DNA of 64,000 bases from Flavobacterium chilense (GCF_001602525.1 NZ_LSYT01000016.1:1-64000), one strand, 5' to 3'. Positions 33,575-42,378 are shown, numbered from the stretch's first letter. Numbers and translations are program-made. The notes: generated by a model from the sequence alone, not told the origin.

Positions 33575-35657
33575 TTGCTAATTCTTGAGCTCTGTATTTT
33601 TCTATTGTATCAAAAAATGAAATTCCTTGTTGAATATATGCTTTTGCAAATGCTTCTGATGGTTCATTTTGATTGATTTGATATACTAATTCTCTAAATG
33701 TTGTTGCCAATTCTATTTTAGATGTTGCGATGAAAACAGTATCAAATAAGTCTACAATTCCTGCGTGATTATTTGTTTTTTCATTTTCTGAAAGCAACAA
33801 TGCTTTCGCACCGTTTACAAATCCTGCGTAAGCATGGTAAATAGCATCTGACCATTTTCCTTCGTCGAATGATTCCTGAGCAAACGTCAATTTATCTTTG
33901 GCTTCTAATAATAAAGTAGCAACTAAATCGATCACAACTCCCGCACATTCTCCAACTCCTACTGCTTTTACGTAGTTATCTGCGTTACCCCAGTCTACAA
34001 AATCAGCTTCGGTTAAATTGGTTACGTCTGCGAAAGGTTTTAAAATTTCATAGAAATATTTCTCTCCTTTTGCATCATAATAATTCAGGAATTTTTCTCC
34101 GTTTGCATTGGCATCAAAATCATTTAAAATGGTACGTAATGCATCTGGTCCTCTACGGCTTGGAATTTTGATCACTTTATCAGCAAAACGCCCTGATCCG
34201 TTTCCTAATCTTCCTCCGCCTAGTAAAACCTGTAATGCCGGAGCCACTAATTTTCCTGAGTTTATCGACATTCCCTGAAATCCAATTGCAGACATATTAT
34301 GCTGGCCGCAGGCATTCATACAACCTGAAATTTTGATCTCTATTTCACGATTGTTTAGATATTGCGGGTATTCTGCATTTAGAACTTTCTCGAGTTCTTC
34401 TGCAATTCCGGTACTACTTGCAATCCCCAAATTACAAGTATCAGTACCCGGACATGCTGTAATATCTGCAGTAGAATTATAGCCTAAATGAACGAAGTTC
34501 AACTTGGCTAATTCCTGATAAAAGAATGGTAAATTTTCTTCTTTTACATGACGTATTACAATATTTTGACGCAATGAAAAACGCAATTCATTTGCTGCGT
34601 AATTTTTAATTAAATCAGCTAATAATCGGGCTTTATCAGTATAAAAATCTCCTAATAAAACTTTGATTCCAATAGCATAATAACCTTCTTGCTTTTGTGC
34701 AATTACATTCGATTTTTTCCATGCTTCGTAAGCTCCTGTATCTTCGATTGTAACTTGCGGAACTTCTAATACTGGTTCTGCAATTGGACCGTCAAAAGCA
34801 GTTGTATCTATTTCGTAGGTTTCAAAAGCAATGGCTTTTTTCTCTTTTTCAACCAAATCAAGGAAAACATCTCTTCCCATTTCTTTGATTAAAAATTTCA
34901 TACGTGCTTTCATTCTTTTGGCACGCTCACCATATCTGTCAAAAATACGGATGATTCCTTCTGCTGTTGGAATGATTTCGTTTGCCGGAACAAACTCCGA
35001 AAGCAATTCGGCATGCGCTGGCTGAGATCCTAAACCTCCTCCAAACATAATTTTAAATCCGCGTTGTCCGTCTTTAATTTTTGGAATAAATCCTAAATCG
35101 TGTAAATAGCTTAAAGCAGTATCTTCTTCAGAAGAGGAGAACGAAATTTTGAATTTACGTCCCATTTCCTGACAAATTGGATTTCTTAGTAAGTATTGGA
35201 ATAAAGCATGTGCATAAGGCGAAACATCAAATGGTTCGTTTACATCTACACCTGCCAGTTCACTTGCTGTAATGTTTCTTACTGTATTACCACAAGCTTC
35301 ACGCAAGGTCACATCGTCTTTGGCTAAATTTGCCCAAAGTTCAGGAGTTCTGTCTAAACTTACATAGTGAATCTGAATGTCCTGACGTGTTGTAATATGC
35401 AAACGTCCTGTAGAATACTCATCAGAAACTTTAGTGATACGTATCAATTGTTCGCTGGTCACTTTACCATAAGGCAACTTGATACGAATCATTTGTACAC
35501 CTTCCTGACGCTGTCCGTAAATTCCACGCGCTAAACGAAGACTACGAAAACGCTCATCATCAATTTTTCCTCCACGGAATAAATGAATTTTTTTCTCTAA
35601 ATCGATGATCTCTTTCTGAACAATCGGATTTTCTATTTCTGTTCTAAAACTTTCCAT
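33567..35657 (-). CDS. Siroheme [4Fe-4S] sulfite reductase with a C-terminal HEPN-like helical domain
   Basis: 696 residues. Two half-repeats of the nitrite/sulfite reductase fold: IRIKLPYGKVTSEQLIRIT near 58, ITTRQDIQIHYVSLD near 89. The cluster/siroheme cysteines lie in TACPGTDTCNLG near residue 403 and ISGCMNACGQHNMSAIGFQG near 446. From about residue 560 a helical extension begins (LLEAKDKLTFAQESFDEGKW, then SDAIYHAYAGFVNGAKALLL) with the HEPN pattern, but without the RX4-6H nuclease motif. The enzyme reduces sulfite to sulfide. The tail is not needed in classical CysI and its role is unknown. Operon: after cysN, overlapping cobA. Confidence 0.9.
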   Translation of the reverse strand: MESFRTEIENPIVQKEIIDLEKKIHLFRGGKIDDERFRSLRLARGIYGQRQEGVQMIRIKLPYGKVTSEQLIRITKVSDEYSTGRLHITTRQDIQIHYVSLDRTPELWANLAKDDVTLREACGNTVRNITASELAGVDVNEPFDVSPYAHALFQYLLRNPICQEMGRKFKISFSSSEEDTALSYLHDLGFIPKIKDGQRGFKIMFGGGLGSQPAHAELLSEFVPANEIIPTAEGIIRIFDRYGERAKRMKARMKFLIKEMGRDVFLDLVEKEKKAIAFETYEIDTTAFDGPIAEPVLEVPQVTIEDTGAYEAWKKSNVIAQKQEGYYAIGIKVLLGDFYTDKARLLADLIKNYAANELRFSLRQNIVIRHVKEENLPFFYQELAKLNFVHLGYNSTADITACPGTDTCNLGIASSTGIAEELEKVLNAEYPQYLNNREIEIKISGCMNACGQHNMSAIGFQGMSINSGKLVAPALQVLLGGGRLGNGSGRFADKVIKIPSRRGPDALRTILNDFDANANGEKFLNYYDAKGEKYFYEILKPFADVTNLTEADFVDWGNADNYVKAVGVGECAGVVIDLVATLLLEAKDKLTFAQESFDEGKWSDAIYHAYAGFVNGAKALLLSENEKTNNHAGIVDLFDTVFIATSKIELATTFRELVYQINQNEPSEAFAKAYIQQGISFFDTIEKYRAQELANA

Positions 35658-35666
35658 TTCTTTTAC

Positions 35667-35701
35667 GCTTTAGGCTTTAGGCTATACGCTTTAAACTTTA
35701 T
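35667..35701. repeat. Period-7 tract (GCTTTAG units) upstream of the sulfite reductase gene
   Basis: gctttag, gctttag, gctatac, gctttaa, acttta in direct succession, 10 bp before the start codon at 35657. Confidence 0.75.
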
Positions 35702-35779
35702 TAACTTTGTCTTTTTCTGGCTTGGCATTAGGTAAGAGGCTAAGCTTTCTTGCATGCCTTTTATACGTTTTTTGCTAAA

Positions 35780-35810
35780 AGCTTACAGCCTATAGCTTAT
35801 TGTTTACAGC
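35780..35810. repeat. Period-7 tract (AGCTTAY units) after cysN
   Basis: agcttac, agcctat, agcttat, tgtttac, agc: a second 7-nt periodic tract in the same gap, just past the cysN stop (35818). Its units are roughly complementary in sense to nothing nearby; it is a separate tract. Confidence 0.7.
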
Positions 35811-35817
35811 AGTGAAA

Positions 35818-37062
35818 CTACCTAATGAATCCTACTCCTGCTGTTGTATTTGTTGCTTTATCAATTAAGATAAAAGCTCCGTTTGATTTGTTATCGTTAT
35901 AGGCATCAAAATATAATGGTTTGCTTAGTTTGATGCTTACTTCTCCAATTTCGTTTATCGCTAATTGTGATGCTTCTTTTGTTCCGGAATAGTCTGTTGA
36001 GATTGTATTTTTAATACTTTCTACTTTTGCTAAAACTGAATTTGTATTGTGCTGTACAATGTATTTTGTTCCTGCAACCAGTTTCTTACTGTCCATCCAG
36101 CAAACTGTTGTGGTGATTTCTTTTTCAATTTTTGGAAGTTCTGATGATTTTACAATCATATCGCCTCTTGTTACATTGATATCATTTTCTAATTCGATTG
36201 TGATTGAAGAACCTGCAACGGCTTCATCAAATTGTTTATCGAAAAAGTGAATTTTAGATACTTTTGATTCTGTTAAAGATGGAAGAACTGTTACGGCATC
36301 TCCAACTTTAATTGAGTTTCCGTATAACTTTCCTGCGTAACCTCTAAAATCGTGGTATTCTTCTGTTTTTGGACGAATCACAGTCTGAACAGGGAAACGT
36401 GCTTTTCCTGTTTCAAAAACATCTGAAGAATGCAGTCCTTCTAAATGTTCTAATACCGTTTGTCCGTCATACCAAGGCATATTTGCAGATTTATCAACTA
36501 CGTTTCCGCCATTGATTGCACTTAACGGAATGTAACTTACGTTTTGTTCTTTGAATGTACTTTTTGCATTTAATGCCTGAAAATCGGCTTTGATTTTATT
36601 GAAAACTTCTTCAGAATAATCAACTAAATCCATTTTATTAATCGCAACAATTACTTCTTTTACTCGCAATAAATTATTGATAAAAAAGTGACGGTATGTT
36701 TGCTCAATAACTCCTTTTCTGGCATCAATTAAAATAATAGAAACCTGAGAAGTTGAAGCTCCCGTAACCATGTTTCTGGTATATTCTACGTGACCCGGAG
36801 TATCGGCAATAATGTAACTTTTCTTTGCAGTCGAAAAATAAATGTGCGCAACGTCAATCGTGATTCCTTGTTCTCTTTCGGCTACTAATCCGTCAGTTGC
36901 CAAAGAAAAATCCAGATAATCGTATCCTTTTTGTTTACTGCTTTTTTCGATTGCTTCTATTTTGTCCGTTGTCAATGATTTTGTATCGTACAATAATCTC
37001 CCGATCAAAGTACTTTTTCCGTCATCTACACTTCCTGCTGTTGCTATTTTTAAAACTTCCAT
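35818..37062 (-). CDS. cysN: Sulfate adenylyltransferase subunit 1 (GTPase) CysN
   Basis: 414 residues from the ATG at 37062 (MEVLKIATAGSVDDGKSTLI); an in-frame ATG at 37101 lies in a repeat tract and is not favoured. P-loop GSVDDGKST at residues ~10-18, G2 region REQGITIDVAHIYF, G3 DTPGHVEYTRNM near 83, G4 NKMDLVDYSEE near 138, followed by EF-Tu-like domains 2 and 3. GTP hydrolysis drives APS formation by CysD. There is no APS-kinase fusion and no cysC in the operon, in agreement with an APS-type CysH. Confidence 0.94.
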   Translation of the reverse strand: MEVLKIATAGSVDDGKSTLIGRLLYDTKSLTTDKIEAIEKSSKQKGYDYLDFSLATDGLVAEREQGITIDVAHIYFSTAKKSYIIADTPGHVEYTRNMVTGASTSQVSIILIDARKGVIEQTYRHFFINNLLRVKEVIVAINKMDLVDYSEEVFNKIKADFQALNAKSTFKEQNVSYIPLSAINGGNVVDKSANMPWYDGQTVLEHLEGLHSSDVFETGKARFPVQTVIRPKTEEYHDFRGYAGKLYGNSIKVGDAVTVLPSLTESKVSKIHFFDKQFDEAVAGSSITIELENDINVTRGDMIVKSSELPKIEKEITTTVCWMDSKKLVAGTKYIVQHNTNSVLAKVESIKNTISTDYSGTKEASQLAINEIGEVSIKLSKPLYFDAYNDNKSNGAFILIDKATNTTAGVGFIR

Positions 37063-37074
37063 TCTTGTATGTTG

Positions 37075-37102
37075 TTTCAGGTTTAAAGTTTCAGGTTTCA
37101 TG
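37075..37102. repeat. Period-7 tract (TTTCAGG units) upstream of cysN
   Basis: tttcagg, tttaaag, tttcagg, tttcatg directly before the cysN start. The same unit type recurs upstream of cysD and metZ. Confidence 0.78.
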
Positions 37103-37153
37103 TTCTTTCGAAACTTATAAATCCGTATGTTTTTGTTTTCTTGATTCTACTTT

Positions 37154-37188
37154 TTAATTATCAATTGTTAATTATTAATTATCAATTA
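37154..37188. repeat. Period-7 tract (TTAATTA/TCAATTR units) overlapping the cysD stop
   Basis: ttaatta, tcaattg, ttaatta, ttaatta, tcaatta. The cysD TAA stop (37186-37188) lies inside the last unit, so the tract abuts the gene without any spacer. Confidence 0.75.
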
Positions 37189-38085
37189 AAAATAACCTTG
37201 TTGTTTTCTCTTTTCCATGGCAGCTTCAGAACGTTTGTCATCAATTCTGGCTCCTCTTTCAGAAATGGTTGATTCTCTGATTTCTCCAACAACTTCTTCG
37301 ATTGTTGCTGCGTAAGATTCAACTGCTGCTGTACAACTCATATCTCCAACGGTTCTGAAGCGAACAATTCTTTCTTCGATTTGTTCGTCTTCTTCCTGGT
37401 ACACAAAAGGAGAATGCGACCAAATTAAACCGTCTCTCAAAAAAACTTTTCTTTTATGTGAAAAATAGATTGATGGAATTTCGATGTGTTCTTTTTCGAT
37501 ATAACTCCAAACATCTAATTCTGTCCAGTTTGAAATTGGAAAAACACGAACGTTTTGTCCGTTTTCAATCTTTCCATTTAAAATATCAAACAATTCAGGT
37601 CTCTGATTTTTCTCATCCCATTGTCCGAAATCATCACGAACTGAGAAAATACGTTCTTTAGCTCTTGCTTTTTCTTCATCACGACGTGCACCACCAATAC
37701 AAGCATCAAACTTAAATTCTTCGATTGCATCTAAAAGTGTTGTTGTCTGCAGGCTGTTTCTACTAGAATATTTTCCTGTTTCTTCTACCACTTTTCCTTC
37801 ATCAATAGCATCCTGAACATTACGTACGATCAACTCTAAACCTAATTCTTCTACCAATTTGTCTCTGAAAGCAATTGTTTCAGGGAAATTGTGTCCTGTA
37901 TCAACGTGCAATAGAGGAAACGGAATCTTAGCAGGAAAAAATGCTTTTTGCGCTAAACGCACTAATGTAATAGAATCTTTTCCGCCTGAGAAAAGTAAAA
38001 CCGGTTTGTCAAACTGTGAAATTACTTCTCTGAAAATGTATATCGCTTCACTCTCTAAAGCGTTTGTTTTTAATACTGAACTCAT
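37186..38085 (-). CDS. cysD: Sulfate adenylyltransferase subunit 2 CysD
   Basis: 299 residues from the ATG at 38085 (MSSVLKTNALESEAIYIFRE); the ATG at 38115 lies in a repeat tract. PP-loop LLFSGGKDSITLVRLA near residue 35, LLHVDTGHNFPETIAFRD near 60, CIGGARRDEEKARAKERIFS near 133, FPISNWTELDVWSYIE near 185. It adenylylates sulfate to APS with the CysN GTPase encoded next. Confidence 0.95.
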   Translation of the reverse strand: MSSVLKTNALESEAIYIFREVISQFDKPVLLFSGGKDSITLVRLAQKAFFPAKIPFPLLHVDTGHNFPETIAFRDKLVEELGLELIVRNVQDAIDEGKVVEETGKYSSRNSLQTTTLLDAIEEFKFDACIGGARRDEEKARAKERIFSVRDDFGQWDEKNQRPELFDILNGKIENGQNVRVFPISNWTELDVWSYIEKEHIEIPSIYFSHKRKVFLRDGLIWSHSPFVYQEEDEQIEERIVRFRTVGDMSCTAAVESYAATIEEVVGEIRESTISERGARIDDKRSEAAMEKRKQQGYF

Positions 38086-38109
38086 TGTTTTTTGTTTGAT
38101 ATTTTTTAG

Positions 38110-38137
38110 TTTCAAGTTTCAGGTTTTAAGTTGTGAG
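38110..38137. repeat. Period-7 tract (TTTCARG units) upstream of cysD
   Basis: tttcaag, tttcagg, ttttaag, ttgtgag lie 25-52 bp before the cysD start. Confidence 0.75.
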
Positions 38138-38238
38138 TTACTCTAAAACTTTCCGCTATTTATTCTGTTTTCTATTCTTCCCCGGATTAAAATCCGGCGC
38201 TACAATATGGATCGTTCCTTCAGAACTTTAAATCTATA

Positions 38239-38287
38239 TTCTTTATTCTATTTTCTTGTCTCTTGCTTCTTGCCTCTAAAAATCTAG
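38239..38287. repeat. Period-7 tract (TTCTTGY units) after cysH
   Basis: Seven 7-nt units from ttcttta through ttcttgt, ctcttgc and ttcttgc to aatctag end 2 bp from the cysH stop at 38290. Confidence 0.78.
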
Positions 38288-38289
38288 AC

Positions 38290-39000
38290 TTAGTCTTTCT
38301 TAGCACTATGCAAACCACACTCTTTATGGCTTGATTCCCACCACCATCTTCCGGCTCTGATGTCTTCACCCGGAAAAATAGCTCTTGTACAAGGTGCACA
38401 GCCAATACTTACGAAACCTTGTTTGTGTAAAGCATTTTGAGGTACATTGTTTTCTTGCAGATACGTTTCAACTTCTTCTAAAGTCCATTTTAGTAACGGA
38501 TTGAATTTTATGATTTCGAAGTTTCCGTCGTATTCAAACAAATGTAAATCCTGTCTGTTTTCTGATTGTTCGGCTCTTAATCCTGTAATCCAGACTGAAT
38601 TTCCTGCCAAAGCTTTTCGTAGCGGAACTACTTTTCGAATAAAACAGCATTCTTTTCTGTTTTCTACTGAATCATAAAAGCTGTTTGGTCCTTTTATTTT
38701 TAGTAAATTTTCAACCGCAGCGGCTTCCGGAAAATAAACTTCGATAGGTCTTTTGTATTTTTTTAATGTCTTGTGAAAAACATCGTAAGTTTCCTGAAAC
38801 AATCTTCCGGTGTCTAAAGTAAAAACGGTAACATCAGTATTACTTTTTGCAATAAAATCTGTAATTACCTGATCTTCCTGACCAAAAGAAGTGGAAAAAA
38901 TTACTTTTCCCGGAAACTTTTCTGCTAAAAAAACTAATGTTTCATCTAGTGAAAAATCTTTAGTTTTATCTAATAATTCTTGTACAATAATCGCACTCAT
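38290..39000 (-). CDS. cysH: Assimilatory adenylyl-sulfate (APS) reductase, CysH family
   Basis: 236 residues. PP-loop variant FSTSFGQEDQVITDF near residue 35, LDTGRLFQETYDVF near 62, Cys pair in NRKECCFIRKVVPL near 120, second pair in SIGCAPCTRAIFPGEDIRAG near 202, and the C-terminal redox Cys in KECGLH near 228. The CC plus CxxC set binds a [4Fe-4S] cluster and marks APS rather than PAPS reductases. This agrees with the absence of an APS kinase gene in the operon. Product is sulfite for the reductase encoded downstream. Confidence 0.92.
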   Translation of the reverse strand: MSAIIVQELLDKTKDFSLDETLVFLAEKFPGKVIFSTSFGQEDQVITDFIAKSNTDVTVFTLDTGRLFQETYDVFHKTLKKYKRPIEVYFPEAAAVENLLKIKGPNSFYDSVENRKECCFIRKVVPLRKALAGNSVWITGLRAEQSENRQDLHLFEYDGNFEIIKFNPLLKWTLEEVETYLQENNVPQNALHKQGFVSIGCAPCTRAIFPGEDIRAGRWWWESSHKECGLHSAKKD

Positions 39001-39025
39001 AATCTCTTTCTCCCTATCTAAAGAA

Positions 39026-39928
39026 TTACAATAATTTAGATAATGTTTTTAAACTCAATAATATAATTAAAATCCCAACGGCAACCATCATTGGTTTTCT
39101 TTTGATTTTGTTTACCAAATATGCGGCTAATGGCGCTGAAATTAATCCTCCTAAAATTAATCCGATAATCACCTGCCAGCCATGAATTCCGCCAAAAAGC
39201 ATAAATGTTATACCACTTGCAAACGAAATCGCAAACTCAGCTGCATTTACCGAACCAATTGTATATCTCGGATTTCTTCCTCTTCCTAATAAGGTCGAAG
39301 TTACAATTGGCCCCCAGCCTCCTCCTCCAACTGAATCCATAAAACCTCCAAAAACAGCCAGAGCTCCTAATTTTTTGGTTTTCTTTTTTACAATTGTTTT
39401 TTTCAAAGCTTTTCTGATAATGATAACCGCTAAAACAATCATGTAAACTGCAATAAATGGCTTAATAATATCTCCATTAATAACATCTGACAATAAATAA
39501 GCTCCAGTTATCGAACCTAAAACTCCCGGAATTAGCAAATGCTTTACGAGTTTTTTATTGATATTTCCAAAACGGTGATGTGAAAGTGCAGATGCTCCTG
39601 TTGTAAACATTTCAGACACGTGGACTGCAGTACTACTCACAACCGGCGGAACTCCGTAAGCCAATAAAAATGACGTTGAAGTTGCTCCGTAACCCATTCC
39701 TAAAGTTCCATCTACTAATTGTGCAAATACTCCAATAGCAAAAAACACTAAAAACTCCTGATTAAAACCACCTACAAACCCATCCCAAGAAAATTCGGCA
39801 TAGTGATTATACAATAGTGTGATCAATAAACCTGCCAACAGAACTACCGGTATCACAACCCATAATTTCTCTTTTAACGCGGCATCGGCCTTAACGTTAA
39901 TACTGTTTATTTTTAGTTCGTTCTCCAT
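39026..39928 (-). CDS. TauE/SafE (TSUP) family membrane permease, first gene of the cys operon
   Basis: 300 residues, about eight TM helices and two TSUP half-repeats: VDGTLGMGYGATSTSFLLAY near residue 72 and FMDSVGGGGWGPIVTSTLLG near 195. In this family members move sulfite, sulfoacetate or sulfate; at the head of a sulfate-assimilation operon this one is most likely the sulfate importer (CysZ-like role) or a sulfite exporter. A second, shorter TSUP gene lies divergently at 40240. The gap to cysH is 25 bp. Confidence 0.85.
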   Translation of the reverse strand: MENELKINSINVKADAALKEKLWVVIPVVLLAGLLITLLYNHYAEFSWDGFVGGFNQEFLVFFAIGVFAQLVDGTLGMGYGATSTSFLLAYGVPPVVSSTAVHVSEMFTTGASALSHHRFGNINKKLVKHLLIPGVLGSITGAYLLSDVINGDIIKPFIAVYMIVLAVIIIRKALKKTIVKKKTKKLGALAVFGGFMDSVGGGGWGPIVTSTLLGRGRNPRYTIGSVNAAEFAISFASGITFMLFGGIHGWQVIIGLILGGLISAPLAAYLVNKIKRKPMMVAVGILIILLSLKTLSKLL

Positions 39929-39987
39929 ACTATTGTTTGTTTTTTCATCAAAAACCTATTACCCTATCGGACTAGTAGATTGAAAAG

Positions 39988-40016
39988 CAAAATTACTACT
40001 TATTTCTAAATATCAA
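39988..40016 (-). promoter_or_regulatory. Promoter of the sulfate-assimilation operon
   Basis: On the minus strand: TTG (40016-40014), 18-nt spacer, taattttg (39995-39988), a full match to TTG-N17-23-TAnnTTTG, about 60 bp before the first gene. Just downstream, near the expected start, is ctactagtccgatagggtaa (39959-39978), a candidate operator. The remainder of 40017-40239 is AT-rich; the divergent promoter of the second permease is not clear. Confidence 0.72.
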
Positions 40017-40239
40017 AACAATATTTGATTTTTTTACGGCGCTAATTATCTTAAGATTACCACTGAAAGCACTTTACGAAATATAACAATTTGATTAATG
40101 TTGTTAAAAACCTTATCCTACTGTATTACAACAAGATAAACACTTTATTATCTAATTAATTCTAAAATGATTTTTAAAGTCTACCACATCCATAGGATAA
40201 TTATAAAATTGTTTCTATTTTTACATCAAATTTTTATAC

Positions 40240-41022
40240 ATGGATTTTCAAATAGGTCTTGTAATTGCGGGTTTAGTAGTTGGATTTGTGGTTGGGTTAA
40301 CGGGTGTTGGAGGCGGCTCTTTGATGACTCCTATTTTGTTATACTTTGGTATCCCTCCCACTACAGCAGTTGGTACAGATTTATTGTATGCGGCTTTTAC
40401 TAAAGCAGGAGGCGTGTTTGTACATCATAAAAAAGGAAACATCAATTGGACGATTACAGGCTGGCTAACTTTAGGAAGTGTTCCGGCAGCTTTACTGACT
40501 TTATGGATATTAAATAGTATTAAAACAGATATATCGACTATCAATTCGGTTATAAAATACAGTTTAGGCTGGGCATTGCTTTTTACTTCGATTGCTATCT
40601 TATTTAAAAAGAAGTTATTGAAATATTCTCAAAAACATGCAGGAGATAAATTTCATAGCGAAAGTCACACACAAAACATGCTGACTATTGGTATTGGGGT
40701 TTTACTTGGAGCAACTGTTACGTTAACTTCTATTGGAGCAGGTGCTTTAGGAACTGTTACTTTATTTTTCCTTTACCCGCTTTTACCAACGCCCCGTTTG
40801 GTTGGAACTGAAATTGCTCATGCTGTTCCTTTAACTCTTGTTGCAGGAATTGGACATGCTTCTATGGGAAACTTAGATCTTGTTTTGCTGGGACAATTAT
40901 TAATGGGATCTCTTCCCGGAATTTTTATTGGAAGTATGCTTAGCGGAAAGGTTCCGGATTTGTTTCTTAGAAACGCAATTGCGGTGATGCTTTTTCTGGC
41001 AGGATATAAATTGATTTTTTAA
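40240..41022 (+). CDS. TauE/SafE (TSUP) family membrane permease, second copy
   Basis: 260 residues and about seven to eight TM helices. Half-repeat motifs GVGGGSLMTPILLYFGIPPT near residue 22 and TSIGAGALGTVTLFFLYPLL near 165. It differs clearly from the neighbouring permease (260 versus 300 residues, different N-terminus), so it is not a recent duplicate. Divergent from the cys operon. Sulfite export or sulfate import are both possible. Confidence 0.85.
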   Translation: MDFQIGLVIAGLVVGFVVGLTGVGGGSLMTPILLYFGIPPTTAVGTDLLYAAFTKAGGVFVHHKKGNINWTITGWLTLGSVPAALLTLWILNSIKTDISTINSVIKYSLGWALLFTSIAILFKKKLLKYSQKHAGDKFHSESHTQNMLTIGIGVLLGATVTLTSIGAGALGTVTLFFLYPLLPTPRLVGTEIAHAVPLTLVAGIGHASMGNLDLVLLGQLLMGSLPGIFIGSMLSGKVPDLFLRNAIAVMLFLAGYKLIF

Positions 41023-41031
41023 TTTCTTTAA

Positions 41032-41123
41032 AAACCATATAAGTTATATAAGTTCATTTAATAAAAGCTTACAAAACTTACATTTTAAAGCAATTCTATT
41101 ACTTTATATGACTCATATGGTTT
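41032..41123. repeat. Palindromic repeat, ACCATATAAG family copy 1
   Basis: aaaccatataagt (41032-41044) pairs with actcatatggttt (41111-41123) with one mismatch; next to the left arm is tatataagttcatttaa. It is homologous to the repeat at 49898-49982: the reverse complement of that element reads accatataagtgatataagt followed by tcatgttaa. It lies between convergent genes. Confidence 0.75.
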
Positions 41124-41133
41124 GAAATTTTCT

Positions 41134-41544
41134 TTAAAATGCAATATCTGCAAGAGAATTACTTTCTAATATCTTAAGTGTATTGTCACGAACCTCCATC
41201 ATTAAGCGTCTGGCTGCACAAGTAGATTCATCATCGCAGTCATCACATCTTTCATAAAAATTATGACTGGCACATGGCAACAATGCAATTGGTCCTTCAA
41301 GAATTCGATAGACCTTAGCCATGCTAATATCTTTAGGATCCTTGATAAGATAGTATCCTCCGCCTTTTCCTTTTTTAGCACCTAAAAAACCGGAATTTCT
41401 AAGCAACAATAAAATACTTTCCAAAAATTTGATTGAAATATGTTCACTTTTTGCAATTTCGGCAATTTGAACAGGATCATTATTCTCACGTCTGGCTAGA
41501 TAAGTCAAGGCTTTAATTCCGTATTTTGTTTTCTTTGAAAGCAC
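41134..41544 (-). CDS. Rrf2-family transcriptional regulator, probable cysteine/sulfur regulator
   Basis: 136 residues from a GTG at 41544 (reads MLSKKTKYGIKALTYLARRE). The ATG at 41622 would extend it by 26 residues, but a promoter-like caaaaata (tatttttg on the minus strand, 41620-41627) sits on that codon, so I chose the GTG. Winged-helix recognition region ISIKFLESILLLLRNSGFLG and the wing KKGKGGGYYL are typical. Cysteines in LLPCASHNFYERCDDCDDES, then TCAAR, could bind an Fe-S cluster as in IscR-type members. Beside two sulfate genes and the met operon, it is a candidate regulator of sulfur genes (CymR-like); inference only. Confidence 0.83.
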   Translation of the reverse strand: MLSKKTKYGIKALTYLARRENNDPVQIAEIAKSEHISIKFLESILLLLRNSGFLGAKKGKGGGYYLIKDPKDISMAKVYRILEGPIALLPCASHNFYERCDDCDDESTCAARRLMMEVRDNTLKILESNSLADIAF

Positions 41545-41619
41545 TATATTAATTTTAGATGGTGAAATGCAGATTTTAGACTTCTGCCTAAAAACAACAA
41601 ACCACATATTTTTCTGCAA

Positions 41620-41627
41620 CAAAAATA
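41620..41627 (-). promoter_or_regulatory. Candidate -7 box of the Rrf2 gene
   Basis: tatttttg on the minus strand matches TAnnTTTG and lies about 75 bp before the GTG start. It overlaps the alternative ATG, which argues against that start. No TTG at ideal spacing. Confidence 0.45.
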
Positions 41628-41681
41628 GGCTTTTTGAACGAGAATAATAACAGAATCAAAAATGATATTCTACTATATCTA

Positions 41682-42188
41682 TCAATTTACTTCTTTAGCT
41701 CCAATTAAATTCAATTCTTTAAACATTTTTACTTCTGTATCTAACGCTTTTTTTCGCACTACATAAGTATCAGAAATTGAATCGTGCCATCCTCTTCCAT
41801 TATTTCCCAGAAAAGAGAAAGCATCAAATGGGATTAAACGACATAAACTTCTTTTAAATATAGTACCAAAATCCGGTTTTTCTCCATTTTCATCTACTAC
41901 TATCGTTCCTGTTATAAACTTTGCCAATGTTCTTCCAAAGAGAACTTCAAACAAGGTATAATAAATTAATGCCCCTATTATAGATAAAATTCTCCATCCT
42001 GCATCACCCAATTCATCAAACCAGTGCCCTACACCAGGAGCGCCAAGTAGTGCTGAAATAATGCTAATAGAAAGTAAAACGATAAATAAGAGAACCATGA
42101 ATAAAATAAGATCTAAAATATAATTTAGAAAACGACTGCCATTGGATGCCAATAATTTATCATCCAGAACATAAGTAGAGTTACTCAT
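41682..42188 (-). CDS. RDD-family membrane protein
   Basis: 168 residues. RDD pattern: Arg-containing start of TM1 (SNGSRFLNYILDLILFMVLL), a second TM (WRILSIIGALIYYTLFEVLF) followed by GRTLAKFITGTIVVDENGEK, and a third segment after FKRSLCRLIPFDAFSF, ending WHDSISDTYVV. Role unknown; RDD proteins have been proposed as transporters. It is monocistronic between the met operon terminator and the Rrf2 gene on the same strand. Confidence 0.85.
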   Translation of the reverse strand: MSNSTYVLDDKLLASNGSRFLNYILDLILFMVLLFIVLLSISIISALLGAPGVGHWFDELGDAGWRILSIIGALIYYTLFEVLFGRTLAKFITGTIVVDENGEKPDFGTIFKRSLCRLIPFDAFSFLGNNGRGWHDSISDTYVVRKKALDTEVKMFKELNLIGAKEVN

Positions 42189-42279
42189 AATTAATGTGGT
42201 TTTTAGTTTTTGGTTGTTATTAATTTTGTTATTTCATTTTAACAAAAATATATTTTTTACTGAAACAACCACCTAAAAA

Positions 42280-42326
42280 AATGACGATTTTTAACAGTAA
42301 TAAATTTACAGTCAAAAATCGTCATT
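42280..42326 (-). terminator. Terminator of the metX-thrA-osmC-metZ operon
   Basis: Perfect 13-bp stem aatgacgattttt (42280-42292) and aaaaatcgtcatt (42314-42326); the minus strand then continues into a T-run (plus a-run 42275-42281). A smaller hairpin atcccga/tcgggat at 42340-42359 lies between it and the metZ stop. Confidence 0.82.
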
Positions 42327-42378
42327 AATTTATATTTTTATCCCGAACAGTATCGGGATCAAGCTCTTAAATCTAAAA

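Noticed and set aside
33567..33990. HEPN toxin or ribonuclease activity
   Set aside because: The RX4-6H catalytic motif is not seen and there is no nucleotidyltransferase partner; the domain is fused to sulfite reductase.
37859..38146. 95-codon open frame on the plus strand
   Set aside because: Antisense to cysD and its upstream heptamer tract.
40167..40403. 78-codon frame overlapping the second TSUP permease start
   Set aside because: Out-of-frame overlap with a clear membrane protein gene.
42340..42359. atcccga/tcgggat hairpin as the metZ terminator
   Set aside because: Short stem without a T-run on the minus strand; the 13-bp stem at 42280-42326 is the better terminator.
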